A stretch of 64,000 bases of DNA, taken from contig NZ_CAKLBX010000001.1 in the NCBI RefSeq assembly GCF_920987055.1, forward strand, positions 372,001 through 436,000, read 5' to 3'. The position numbers and the translations under genes are program-made. The stretch is from Novosphingobium sp. CECT 9465. Lineage in GTDB: Bacteria > Pseudomonadota > Alphaproteobacteria > Sphingomonadales > Sphingomonadaceae. Position 1 is the first letter of the stretch, and each line of letters begins with the position of its first letter. Shown piece by piece: positions 34,572 through 43,198 of the stretch. Under the pieces are notes generated by a model that did not search any database, was not told the DNA's origin, and saw only the letters and a program-made list of their open reading frames with translations.

Positions 34572-35047
34572 CCCCCGAAGCAGTCGCGACCGCATGGATC
34601 GAAGCGGCGGTTGCCGGCAAAGCAGCGGGCTTGCGCGCGCTGTTTGCGCCCGATTGCCGGATCTTCGTGGCCGGAGACATGCCATTCTGCGGGTGGATGG
34701 ACGTGGATGCGTTCTTTGCGCAAACTGCCGTGCTGCCGCTCGATGGACCTATCGTGTTCGAGATCGGCGAGATGGTGACGCAAGGTGAGCGGGTGTGGTT
34801 CGAAGCGCAGAGCGCTGCGAAACTGATCGGCGGTGGCGATTACCGCAACATCTATATCTTCCAGTTGCAGGTGCGCGGTGGACTGATCACCGAGTACAAG
34901 GAATTCGGCGATACGCTGCACATCTGGCGCACGATTGATGATCCGCGCGTGCGTGGTGAAGCGATTGCGCGCCAGCCGCTGCTGACCCATGTCACGCGGC
35001 GGCTGGTCGGCAATGCGATTGCTGGCGGATCAGATCACGAAGCGTAG
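34568..35047 (+). CDS. NTF2-like (SnoaL-type) protein
   Basis: The 159-residue NTF2-like protein has 'AWIEAAVAGKAAGLRALFAPDCRIFVAGDMPFCG' and a C-terminal sheet 'YRNIYIFQLQVRGGLITEYKEFGDT', the same layout as the protein at 29538. Its ATG overlaps the preceding stop by 4 nt, so it ends the F420-linked run. Its last 13 nt overlap, tail to tail, the GST gene on the other strand. Confidence 0.78.
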   Translation: MTPEAVATAWIEAAVAGKAAGLRALFAPDCRIFVAGDMPFCGWMDVDAFFAQTAVLPLDGPIVFEIGEMVTQGERVWFEAQSAAKLIGGGDYRNIYIFQLQVRGGLITEYKEFGDTLHIWRTIDDPRVRGEAIARQPLLTHVTRRLVGNAIAGGSDHEA

Positions 35048-35661
35048 GCGTATTCGCCGCCCTTTTCGATGGATGCGCGGAAGGCCGGGCGGGCGTGCAG
35101 GCGTTCCACCCATGCGGTCATGTTCGGGTAGGCGGTGATGCCGATCAAGGCGCGCGCCAGTTCGGCGATGAAGCTGACCTGGATATCGGCAGCGGTGAAC
35201 GCATCGCCCACCAGATAGTCATGCCCTTCGAGCGATTGTTCGATGTAGTTCAGCACACCTGAAAATTCGGCATCGGCGCGCTGATCAAATTCGGTGCCCG
35301 CAAGCCCTGCCGCCAGGCCATAGACTTTCAGCATGATCGGGGTGGTGCCGATGGACACTGCAATGTTCATCCATTCGAGATAGCGCAGCAGATCGGGGCT
35401 ATCGGTGGCGGGCGCCAGCGCGCCATTGCCATAGCGGCGGAGGATGAAATCGATGATCGCGCCCGATTCCACGATGGTGCCGTGTTCGGTTTCCAGCGCC
35501 GGGGCCTTGCCGATGGGGTGGGCGGCCTTGAGCGCCGCCGGACCCATGCGGGTTTCGGGATGGCGTTCGTGGTGGACGACCTCGAACGGAACGCCGAGCT
35601 CTTCGAGCAGCCAGAACACGCGGAACGAGCGGCTGTGATTGAGGTGATGGAGTTTCAGCAT
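35035..35661 (-). CDS. glutathione S-transferase family protein
   Basis: The 208-residue GST has a thioredoxin-like N-terminal domain with 'HHLNHSRSFRVFWLLEELGVPFE' (Ser in the usual catalytic position), 'GKAPALETEHGTIVESGAIIDFIL' for glutathione binding, and an all-helical C-terminal domain with 'LVGDAFTAADIQVSFI'. It conjugates or isomerises electrophiles in the cytoplasm. It is last in a minus-strand operon of flavoprotein, GST, phosphotransferase and GST. Confidence 0.9.
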   Translation of the reverse strand: MLKLHHLNHSRSFRVFWLLEELGVPFEVVHHERHPETRMGPAALKAAHPIGKAPALETEHGTIVESGAIIDFILRRYGNGALAPATDSPDLLRYLEWMNIAVSIGTTPIMLKVYGLAAGLAGTEFDQRADAEFSGVLNYIEQSLEGHDYLVGDAFTAADIQVSFIAELARALIGITAYPNMTAWVERLHARPAFRASIEKGGEYAYAS

Positions 35662-35673
35662 CGCAGGGCTTCC

Positions 35674-37047
35674 TTATCCGGCAGTGGGGCGCGGGTAGGC
35701 ATCGGGGAACACATGATCGAGCGGAGCCAGCCCGCGCGTGATGATCGGGCCGGGGTAATCGCGCAGCAATTGCAACCGGCGCATCTGGCGGCGGTGGAAA
35801 TAGCGCACCAGCGCGCGATCCTGGTCGGGGCTGGCCTGCTCTACAAACGCGTCGAGTTGCGCTTCCAGTGTGGCCGCAGCGGCATCGGCAATACCGAGAA
35901 TGTCGCGCGCATCGTCCAGTTCGGCCTGCGCGATGGCGTCCCCGCTTTCGGCAAGGCGCTGCAAGTAAAATGCCAGCGATTGCGCGGGGTGCTGGCGGAA
36001 GAAGCCTTCGGTGGGCAGCGTTCCGCACTGCACCGCCAGATCGCGCCACGCATAGGCATCGCGCGGGACAATGCTTGGCACTGGTTGCACCGGATCGAGC
36101 GCGTAGCCTTCGCCCTCGGCAATGGCTTCCAGCGCGGCGCGGCTGGTGCCCATGGCCCATGACAGGTATTCGACATAGGCGGGGTGCGGGCTGACCTTGC
36201 GGAAGGTGGCCTTGGTCATCATCGGCACGGCGATGAACAGCAGCACGGTGTAATAGGTCAGCACCGGCCAGTCGATTTCACTGCCGCTGTCCTGCACATA
36301 GCGGGCGAACATGGCGGCCACATCGCTGATCGGTTCGTTGATATCGCGCACCCGGATCGACGCGAGATCGGCAATCGGATCGCCCAGCTTGGCCAGTTCC
36401 AGATCGTAGAACGCGGTGACGCGCTCTCCGTTATGGAAGAACTGCGGGGCATCGCCAATCAGCACCACGTTGCTGTTGCGGTGCAGCGGCAAGTGGCGGT
36501 GCAACCATCCGGTTACGAAGCGCAGCAGCGCGTCGGGCTGATCCTCAGCTTCGTAATGGCTTTCTGCCAAGCGCAGGTAATCGAGTGCCACGGCTTCAGG
36601 CGTTTCTCTTGCGGTCAGGCCTGCTGCGATGAACGGTGCGGTGTCGAGCGCGTGAACGGCTGCAAGGTAGCCCGCGTAGTCTTCGACCATGCGTTGCACG
36701 GCGGGGTTGCCATCGACATCGCCCAGAAACGGCGTGTCTGCCATGTGCGCCATCACGATCGCTTCGGGATCGGCGATCCAGCCGTGAATGTGCGGCACCG
36801 GAATGCCGTTGCGTTCGAACAGGCTCAGCACTTCGTATTCGCGGCGCAGCGGGCAGATGCCAAGCCCGCTGGGACGGTCGCCGCGCACGTGGAGTTCGAG
36901 CGTTTCGCTATCACGTTCGACCGTCACCTGCCACGATGGCCGCCAGCGCGGCAGGCGCTCGAACGCGGTGATCTTTCCGCCGATATTTTCGGCCAGCCAT
37001 GCGCGGATTTTCGCGTCATCCTGCGCGGCGATGTCTTCGGGCGTCAT
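35674..37047 (-). CDS. APH-fold phosphotransferase-like protein with altered catalytic loop
   Basis: The 457-residue protein is a paralogue of the proteins at 29933 and 52413, sharing 'GGKITAFERLPRWRPSW', 'RGDRPS' and 'GIPVPHIHGWI'. Its catalytic loop is 'VVLIGDAPQFFHNG': His is replaced by Ile, Gly-Asp199 is kept and the Asn position is occupied near Gln202. Asp215 ('YDLEL') matches the metal-binding Asp. Its ATG overlaps the upstream GST stop by 4 nt (37044-37047). Being placed between two GST genes suggests that it acts in the same chemistry, perhaps on a hydroxyl or a carboxylate of the intermediate. Confidence 0.8.
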   Translation of the reverse strand: MTPEDIAAQDDAKIRAWLAENIGGKITAFERLPRWRPSWQVTVERDSETLELHVRGDRPSGLGICPLRREYEVLSLFERNGIPVPHIHGWIADPEAIVMAHMADTPFLGDVDGNPAVQRMVEDYAGYLAAVHALDTAPFIAAGLTARETPEAVALDYLRLAESHYEAEDQPDALLRFVTGWLHRHLPLHRNSNVVLIGDAPQFFHNGERVTAFYDLELAKLGDPIADLASIRVRDINEPISDVAAMFARYVQDSGSEIDWPVLTYYTVLLFIAVPMMTKATFRKVSPHPAYVEYLSWAMGTSRAALEAIAEGEGYALDPVQPVPSIVPRDAYAWRDLAVQCGTLPTEGFFRQHPAQSLAFYLQRLAESGDAIAQAELDDARDILGIADAAAATLEAQLDAFVEQASPDQDRALVRYFHRRQMRRLQLLRDYPGPIITRGLAPLDHVFPDAYPRPTAG

Positions 37048-37676
37048 TTTGCGGCGCGATCGACGATGGCGCGGCAGCGCTGGTAGCCGGGGCGCGCTTC
37101 CATGCGTTCGACATAGGCGGCGATATTCGGGTTGCCTTCCACATCAACGGGCACGAACTGGCGGGTCATGGTGAAAGGAAACGTCATCATCACATCAGCG
37201 GCGGTAAACTGGTCGCCCGCCATGAACGGCACTTTGGCCAGATGGGCATCGGTGAACGCCATCAGTTGCGCAATGCGCGCGCGGCCATAAGTGCGCGAGG
37301 GGTGGTCGGCTTCGATCCCGCCGAACTGCGCCATGATTTCACCCACCAGCGCGGGCATCAGCGTCGATTCGGCGAAGTGGAACCAGTAGAGATATTGCGC
37401 ATAGTCCGGCGAATCCGGCCCCAGCGCGAGCGCGCCGCCGCCCTGTGTGGTGGCGAGGTATTCGATCACCGCGCCACTTTCAGCGATCTTCTGGTCACCA
37501 ATGCCCAGCACGGGCGATGAACCCAGCGGGTGCAGCGCCTTGTATGCCGGTTCGGCCTGCATGGTCACGGGGAGGCGCTCGAAAAACTCGATGGCATAAG
37601 GCGCGCCGAGTTCTTCCATCAGCCAGACGGCGCGTTCGGAGCGGGAGCGTTCAAGCTGGTAGATCGTGATGGTCAT
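37044..37676 (-). CDS. glutathione S-transferase family protein
   Basis: The 210-residue GST has the N-terminal segment 'LERSRSERAVWLMEELGAPYAIEFF', the glutathione-binding 'SSPVLGIGDQKIAESGAVIEYL' and a C-terminal helical domain with 'MAGDQFTAADVMMTFP'. It is a paralogue of the GST at 35035. It follows the KstD-like flavoprotein by 3 nt and overlaps the phosphotransferase by 4 nt. Confidence 0.9.
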   Translation of the reverse strand: MTITIYQLERSRSERAVWLMEELGAPYAIEFFERLPVTMQAEPAYKALHPLGSSPVLGIGDQKIAESGAVIEYLATTQGGGALALGPDSPDYAQYLYWFHFAESTLMPALVGEIMAQFGGIEADHPSRTYGRARIAQLMAFTDAHLAKVPFMAGDQFTAADVMMTFPFTMTRQFVPVDVEGNPNIAAYVERMEARPGYQRCRAIVDRAAK

Positions 37677-37679
37677 CGT

Positions 37680-39344
37680 TCAGGCTCCTGCCGTCTGTAA
37701 TGCGGGTGTCGCGTGCTGGCCGGTCATGTGCAGGGCTGAAAGGTAGCCGTAGAGCAGCCCGCGCGTGTTCGCGATGCCGCTGTTGTAGCCGCCGCCAATG
37801 TCGAGCCAGGCGGCGGAATTGCCCGCAGCGTAAAGGCCGGGGATCGGGGCGTCGCTGGCATTCAGCACACGCCCCTCGGTGTCGATCGGCAGGCCTGCGG
37901 TGGGTACGCCCATCGTCACCCGCTCGATCTTCACAGCATAGAACGGCCCCTTTTCGATGGGGCCGAGGTTGGGATTGAGCAGGCGCGGATCGCCGGTCAT
38001 GATCCGGCCCCACGGTACGCTGCCGCGCGCGAAATCTTCGTCCATGCCGGTGACGCAGAAACCGTTGAAGCGGCGGACCGTCTCCTCCAGTCCGCCGGCA
38101 TCCACGCCGATGCGGTTCGCAAGTTCGGTGATCGTATTGGCGCTGGTAGCCATTCCTTCGGACAGAGGCTGTCCCGGCCAGGTCGGCATCAGGCCATATT
38201 TGTCGACCATGTTCTGATCGAACACGATCCACGCGGGCCAGTTGGGCTGGCCCTGTTCCTGCCCGTCGAACCGGCCGACCTTCGTGGCGACATCGGGATA
38301 GAACGCATCGTTGGCAAAGCGGCGGCCATAGCGGTTTACCGCGATGCTGTGCGGCGCGCCCGGCAGCCACATGCGGTAGGAGGGCTGGCCGTAGATGGTT
38401 TCGGCAGGCACCTTGTAGCCGATGAAGATGGGGCTTTGCGCAGGTGCGCGGGCCGGGATCGCGATGGCTCCGGCCTTTGCCGCCATGATGATATGATCGC
38501 CGGTAACGCTGGGCGGGGCCATGCTGCCTGGCTGTGGCAGCGCATCGAAGGCGCTGACGAATGAAGGCTTCCAGTCATAGCCGCCGGTGGCCAGCACCAC
38601 GCCGAGCCGGGCGCGGACACGCTTGGTGCCGTTTTCATCACGCAGGATAACGCCGGTGACTTCGCCGTCTTCGACGACAAGGTCGATCACTTCGGTCGAT
38701 GTACGCATATCGACGCCAAGGTTCTTTGCGGCCAGCACCTGGGCGGCGGCAAGGCCCGCACCGGCACAGCGTTCGCCTGCTTCGACATGGCGTTGCAGGC
38801 AGACGCCGACGTGTTCGCCGCCATCCTGCATTGCAATCCATTCGTTCGATGTGGTGTAGCTGTAACCATCGCCATAAGGCGAGGTCAGAACCTTGTCGGC
38901 CAGATCGCCGAGCCGTTCTGCCTTGAACGGCAGCACTTCGACATAGCGGCCCTGAATCTTCGATCCGGTGACCGCAGGGTAATAGTAATCGGGCAGGCCC
39001 TTGACCACGGTCATCTCGATGCCGATGGAATCGGTCATGAAGCGCAGCGCCTCGCGCCCGCGTTCAATGAAAACCGTGCGCCGGTCTGGCGTGGCGTACC
39101 CTTGCGAGAGGTGGGCGAGGTAGGCATCGGCATCGGCATCGCTGTCCTCCATCCCGTCCGGCTCCTGCAGGTGGTTCGGACCAAGCCAGAGCTGGCCGGA
39201 TGACAGCGCCGAGACGCCGCCGAGGAGGTGAAACTTTTCAGCGACAAGCGCCGTCGCGCCACGATGAGCCGCCGTCAGCGCAGCGGACATCCCGCCAAGG
39301 CCGGAGCCTACGCAAACGACATCGAAAACTTCGTCCCATGGCAT
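37680..39344 (-). CDS. FAD-dependent oxidoreductase, KstD/fumarate-reductase-like
   Basis: The 554-residue flavoprotein of the FAD_binding_2 family begins 'FDVVCVGSGLGGMSAALTAAHRGATALVAEK' and ends 'IPGLYAAGNSAAWLDIGGGYNSGIANTRG', with 'AVNRYGRRFANDAFYPD' in the middle, the layout of 3-ketosteroid delta1-dehydrogenases and related enzymes. Such enzymes introduce or reduce a C=C bond next to a ketone in a ring. There is no signal peptide. ATG 39344 has GGGAGAAG upstream and begins 'MPWDEVF'. It heads the minus-strand operon 39344-35035. The true substrate could be any cyclic ketone; the steroid link is only by family. Confidence 0.85.
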   Translation of the reverse strand: MPWDEVFDVVCVGSGLGGMSAALTAAHRGATALVAEKFHLLGGVSALSSGQLWLGPNHLQEPDGMEDSDADADAYLAHLSQGYATPDRRTVFIERGREALRFMTDSIGIEMTVVKGLPDYYYPAVTGSKIQGRYVEVLPFKAERLGDLADKVLTSPYGDGYSYTTSNEWIAMQDGGEHVGVCLQRHVEAGERCAGAGLAAAQVLAAKNLGVDMRTSTEVIDLVVEDGEVTGVILRDENGTKRVRARLGVVLATGGYDWKPSFVSAFDALPQPGSMAPPSVTGDHIIMAAKAGAIAIPARAPAQSPIFIGYKVPAETIYGQPSYRMWLPGAPHSIAVNRYGRRFANDAFYPDVATKVGRFDGQEQGQPNWPAWIVFDQNMVDKYGLMPTWPGQPLSEGMATSANTITELANRIGVDAGGLEETVRRFNGFCVTGMDEDFARGSVPWGRIMTGDPRLLNPNLGPIEKGPFYAVKIERVTMGVPTAGLPIDTEGRVLNASDAPIPGLYAAGNSAAWLDIGGGYNSGIANTRGLLYGYLSALHMTGQHATPALQTAGA

Positions 39345-39565
39345 TGTTCTTCTCCCGGCTTCCTGCATCGTGGTGCGCGTTTGCGTCGTGGTGAAAACCT
39401 ATCGTTGTCTAGGGCGGCCGCTATCGCGCGCGGCCATGGTTGCGGTACAAACTAAAGATTGGCTTGCTCGCGACAGAGTTTGCGCTGGCGCAAGTCTTCG
39501 CGGTGGCGCTGTGGTATTGGCAGACAAGCCGGGTTGCAGACTCGGCTGCATTGAGGAGATTAGCC

Positions 39566-40786
39566 GTGGCCACCGCCCCTGTTGCAACGCGCCCCGCCCA
39601 CGTTCCCGAAGAACTGGTTGTGACGCTGCCCCTGTATGCCCGCAAGCGGGTGGACGAATGTCCCCAGGAAACCTTGATTCCGCAGTTGCAGGCAACCTTG
39701 CCACCGATTTCGTATGTCACCAACATCTTCCCCGGCGATCAGCCCGGCTGGCTGCTGACCAGCTATGAAGATACGATGGCCATGCTGCGCGACCCGGACA
39801 ATTTCACTAAGAACGGCATGGGCAAGTGGGCGCAGAACATCGGCGAAGACTGGCTGGTCATCCCGACCGAGGCCGATCCGCCGATTCACACCGCCTATCG
39901 CGCCGCGCTCAATCCCAAGTTTGCGCCGCAGAAGATGGCTGCGCTGCGCGATCAGGTGCGCGAACGCGCGCGGGTGCTGATCGCCAAGTTCAAGGATCGC
40001 GGACATTGCGATTTCGTTGACGAGTTTTCGGAAAAGTATCCGATCAACATCGTTCTCGACCTGCTCGATCTGCCGCAGGACCGCATGGCCGAGTTTCTGG
40101 AGTGGGAAAAGCAGATGCTCCACACCAACGACTGGGAAGTGCGTGGCAACGCCGTCCGCAAGGTGAAGGCCTATCTGATGGGCGTGATCGAAGAGCGTCA
40201 GAAGAACCCTGGCGACGATTATATCAGTCAGATCTTCGATAACGAAGTCGATGGCCGCAAGTGGAACGTCACCGAGGTGTTCGGCCACTGCTTCAATCTC
40301 TATATCGGCGGGCTGGATACGGTAACGTCGCTGCTCGGCAATATTTTCTGCTTCCTGGGACGCTATCCCGAACGCCAGCGTGAACTGCGTGAAAAGCCGG
40401 GCCTGATCGTGACCGCGGTGGAAGAATTCCTGCGCGCCTATGCGCCGGTCACCGCGTTCCGCATCGCCGCCAAGGAAATCGAAATCCGTGGCCAGAAGAT
40501 CATGCCGGGCGAATATATCTCGGTGGCAACCCCGGTCACGGGCTATGATCCGACCTATTACGACGAACCGGAACTGGTGAAGTTTGATCGCAAGGCCCCG
40601 CACATTTCGCTGGGCGGCGGCATTCACAAGTGCCTTGGCATGCACCTGGCGCGCATGGAACTGCAGATCGCGCTTGAGGAATTCCTCACCGCGCTGCCCG
40701 AATGGCGCATCAAGGACGGTTTCAAGGTCGAATATTTCGTGGGCAACATCATGCACGTGCCCGAACTTGAATTGCAGTGGGGCTGA
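39566..40786 (+). CDS. cytochrome P450, P450cam-like, GTG start
   Basis: This 406-residue P450 has the I-helix 'YIGGLDTVTS' with the Asp-Thr pair of P450cam, ExxR in 'EEFLRAYAP', and the heme loop 'SLGGGIHKCLG' with Cys356. The conserved Phe of the heme loop is Leu here. GTG 39566 is chosen because GAGGAGA lies 7 nt upstream; the longer frame from a TTG at 39440 adds residues that look like noise. It is paralogous to the P450 at 2469. It is followed by a hairpin, a TetR gene, and GMC and aldehyde dehydrogenase genes, which suggests terminal oxidation of a methyl group. Confidence 0.92.
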   Translation: MATAPVATRPAHVPEELVVTLPLYARKRVDECPQETLIPQLQATLPPISYVTNIFPGDQPGWLLTSYEDTMAMLRDPDNFTKNGMGKWAQNIGEDWLVIPTEADPPIHTAYRAALNPKFAPQKMAALRDQVRERARVLIAKFKDRGHCDFVDEFSEKYPINIVLDLLDLPQDRMAEFLEWEKQMLHTNDWEVRGNAVRKVKAYLMGVIEERQKNPGDDYISQIFDNEVDGRKWNVTEVFGHCFNLYIGGLDTVTSLLGNIFCFLGRYPERQRELREKPGLIVTAVEEFLRAYAPVTAFRIAAKEIEIRGQKIMPGEYISVATPVTGYDPTYYDEPELVKFDRKAPHISLGGGIHKCLGMHLARMELQIALEEFLTALPEWRIKDGFKVEYFVGNIMHVPELELQWG

Positions 40787-40791
40787 CATTT

Positions 40792-40816
40792 CGGGAGGCG
40801 CTGCAAGCGCCTCCCG
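40792..40816 (+). terminator. strong hairpin after the P450 gene
   Basis: CGGGAGGCGCT (40792-40802) and AGCGCCTCCCG (40806-40816) form a perfect 11-bp stem with a GCA loop, 5 nt after the stop codon. Only a weak T-rich stretch follows, so it may be a terminator or an mRNA-stabilising hairpin. Confidence 0.6.
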
Positions 40817-40887
40817 ATTGCCTTCGCAACGGTGGGCCGATAGGGCGGGACCCACCGATTGGCCAACGCGAAGGAAGTGGACGCACC

Positions 40888-41460
40888 ATGCGAAAGGACG
40901 CCGCGCGCAACAGGGACCGCCTGATTGCCGTGGCGCGCGAATTCTTCCGGGCCGGTGCTGCGGACATTTCGCTGGAAGATATAGCGGTCAAGGCCGGTGT
41001 CGGGCGCAGCACGCTTTTCCGTAACTTTGCCGACCGGCTCGATCTGATCCGTGCAGTGCAATCGGTCGAACAGCAGGCAATTGCCGAAGAATGCGTCAGG
41101 TTGGGAGATAGTCCTGATGCGCTGTTTTCGCTGATGCGGACCGTCGCCCGGCTTACGTCGATCTATCGTGCAATGGACGATACCCTGCTCGCCAGCGCGG
41201 CGGGCAAGGAAATGATGCTGCAAGCCTCCCGTGAAACCGCAGACCTTTTCGCCGCTCCGTTCGCACGGGCACAGGCGGCAGGGCTGTTGCGGCGGGATGT
41301 ATCGATCGAAGATGTGCTGATCGCATGCAACATGATCGGGAGCGCGCAAGACAGCGATTTTTCGACAGGCGATGCCGTGTTTGAGCGTGGCTTTGCTTTG
41401 ATCATGCAGGGTATGGGTGGCTGCGCGTGGAAAAATGGAGCGATTGCCCCGCAAGTATGA
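40888..41460 (+). CDS. TetR-family transcriptional regulator
   Basis: The 190-residue regulator has an N-terminal TetR helix-turn-helix: 'RLIAVAREFFRAGAADISLEDIAVKAGVGRSTLFRNFADRLDLI' (residues about 9-52), followed by a helical ligand domain. ATG 40888 has AAGGAAG upstream. It lies between the P450 and the GMC/ALDH genes. A 17-bp perfect palindrome just after it (41477-41493) is the likely operator, so it probably represses the GMC-ALDH pair until an alcohol or acid intermediate binds. Confidence 0.88.
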   Translation: MRKDAARNRDRLIAVAREFFRAGAADISLEDIAVKAGVGRSTLFRNFADRLDLIRAVQSVEQQAIAEECVRLGDSPDALFSLMRTVARLTSIYRAMDDTLLASAAGKEMMLQASRETADLFAAPFARAQAAGLLRRDVSIEDVLIACNMIGSAQDSDFSTGDAVFERGFALIMQGMGGCAWKNGAIAPQV

Positions 41461-41476
41461 CGGCACTCTCAAAAGA

Positions 41477-41493
41477 TGGGACTTGCAGTCCCA
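41477..41493. promoter_or_regulatory. 17-bp palindrome, putative TetR operator
   Basis: TGGGACTTGCAGTCCCA is a perfect inverted repeat (7-bp arms, TGC spacer) between the TetR gene and the GMC oxidase gene. Its size and position fit a TetR operator at the GMC promoter. Confidence 0.6.
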
Positions 41494-41579
41494 CTTAATG
41501 CTTGCCACAGCTTGGCATCAGCACCGGGCGAATCGTTCTGGCAAGAACGGCAATGACCGTGGCGAGAGGAAGGTTTGAA

Positions 41580-43190
41580 ATGACCGACGCAACGTCGCAG
41601 ATTTATGATTTCATCATCGTGGGCGCTGGCTCATCGGGCTGTGTGCTGGCCAATCGGCTGTCTGCAAACCCTGAAACGCGCGTTCTGCTGGTGGAAAGCG
41701 GGCCGGACGACACCAGCCCGCTGATCGCCATGCCGCGTGGCATCGGCAAGCTGCTCGATCCGCGCAATCCGCACGTATGGTCCTATGACGTATCGCCCGG
41801 CGGCAACAAGCCGTCCGAAATGTGGCTGAAAGGCCGCGCGGTCGGCGGCTCCAGCGCGGTCAACGGCATGGTCTATATTCGCGGCGCGCCGATCGACTAC
41901 GATGGCTGGGCGGAAGCGGGCTGTACCGGCTGGGGCTGGGACGAGATCGGGCGCTGCTTCGTCGAATTGGAAGATCACGAACTGGGCGAGGCCGAATGGC
42001 GCGGGGTCGGCGGGCCGATCCACGTCAGCGTCCATCCCAGCCGCAACGGCCTTTGCGAAGCGGTGCTCACCGCCGCGCAGCAGATGGGCGTGGACCGCGT
42101 GGCCGATGTCAATGATGTCGATGTGGTGCGCGAAGGTGGCCTAGGCTACCAGACGCGCAACATTGACAAGGGCAAGCGGGTCAGTTCGGCCAAGGGCTTT
42201 CTGAAGGAAGCGCGGGAGCGGCCGAACCTTGATGTGCTGGTCGAAACCGACGTGTTGAAGGTGGAAATCGAGGACCGCCGCGTAACCGGCGTGACCTTGC
42301 GGAACAAGCGCGGCACGCGCTTCGTGGCCGGGCGCGAAGTGATCCTTTCGGCAGGCGCGGTGCATTCGCCCAAGCTGCTGCAACTGTCTGGCATTGGGCC
42401 TGAGGCCGTGCTGCGCGCCGCCGGGGTGCCGGTGATTGTCGATTCCCCCGATGTGGGCCGCAATTTGCGCGAACATCGCTATGTCCAGACGGTGTACCGG
42501 GTGAAGGGCGACAGCATGAACCTGAACTATCAGGGGCTGGGGCTGCTCAAATCGGTGCTGCAATACGGCCTGTTCGCCAAGGGTGCGCTGACTCACGGCG
42601 CACACGAAGTCGGCGGTTTCGTCAAGACCCGGCCTGGGCTGGACCATGCGGACGCGCAGATCGGCGTCAGCCTTTATTCGCTCACCCAGACCGACAAGGG
42701 CGTGGTGCCCGACAAGCACCATGGCCTCACGATCCTGGGCTATTTCACCCGGCCTGAAAGCCAGGGCGAAGTGCGCATCCAGTCGGCCGACCCCGATGCA
42801 AAGCCGTTCATCGACGCGAACCATTTTTCTGCCGAGATCGACCGGATCACCGCCGTATCGCTGTTCAACTGGTTGCGCGCGCTGGGTCAGCAGCCCGCGC
42901 TCAAGGACTGGATCGTCGAGGAGCAGTTCCCCGGCGATATGGTCAGGACCGACGATGATATCCTGCAAAACGCAGTCGCGCTTGGCGGCACCGCGTTTCA
43001 CATCGCGGGCACTTGCCGGATGGGCGCGGACGACCAATCCGTGTGCGATCCGCAGTTGCGGGTGCGCGGCGTGACCGGCCTGCGCGTGTGCGACACTTCG
43101 ATCTTCCCGACGCTTGTATCGGGCAACACCAATGCTCCCGCGATGGCCGTCGGCCTGCGCGCGGCCGAAATCATCCTCCAGACCGCTTGA
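41580..43190 (+). CDS. GMC-family FAD-dependent alcohol oxidoreductase
   Basis: This 536-residue choline-dehydrogenase-like enzyme has the N-terminal FAD motif 'DFIIVGAGSSGCVLANRLS', the GMC signature 'GGSSAVNGMVYIRG', 'ILSAGAVHSPKLLQLSGIG' and the C-terminal active site 'GTAFHIAGTCRMG' with its His, then 'SGNTNAPAMAVG'. It oxidises primary alcohols to aldehydes. GAGGAAGG lies 7 nt before ATG 41580. An ALDH follows 8 nt later, so the two convert an alcohol to an acid. Confidence 0.92.
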   Translation: MTDATSQIYDFIIVGAGSSGCVLANRLSANPETRVLLVESGPDDTSPLIAMPRGIGKLLDPRNPHVWSYDVSPGGNKPSEMWLKGRAVGGSSAVNGMVYIRGAPIDYDGWAEAGCTGWGWDEIGRCFVELEDHELGEAEWRGVGGPIHVSVHPSRNGLCEAVLTAAQQMGVDRVADVNDVDVVREGGLGYQTRNIDKGKRVSSAKGFLKEARERPNLDVLVETDVLKVEIEDRRVTGVTLRNKRGTRFVAGREVILSAGAVHSPKLLQLSGIGPEAVLRAAGVPVIVDSPDVGRNLREHRYVQTVYRVKGDSMNLNYQGLGLLKSVLQYGLFAKGALTHGAHEVGGFVKTRPGLDHADAQIGVSLYSLTQTDKGVVPDKHHGLTILGYFTRPESQGEVRIQSADPDAKPFIDANHFSAEIDRITAVSLFNWLRALGQQPALKDWIVEEQFPGDMVRTDDDILQNAVALGGTAFHIAGTCRMGADDQSVCDPQLRVRGVTGLRVCDTSIFPTLVSGNTNAPAMAVGLRAAEIILQTA

Positions 43191-43198
43191 GGCCCCCC

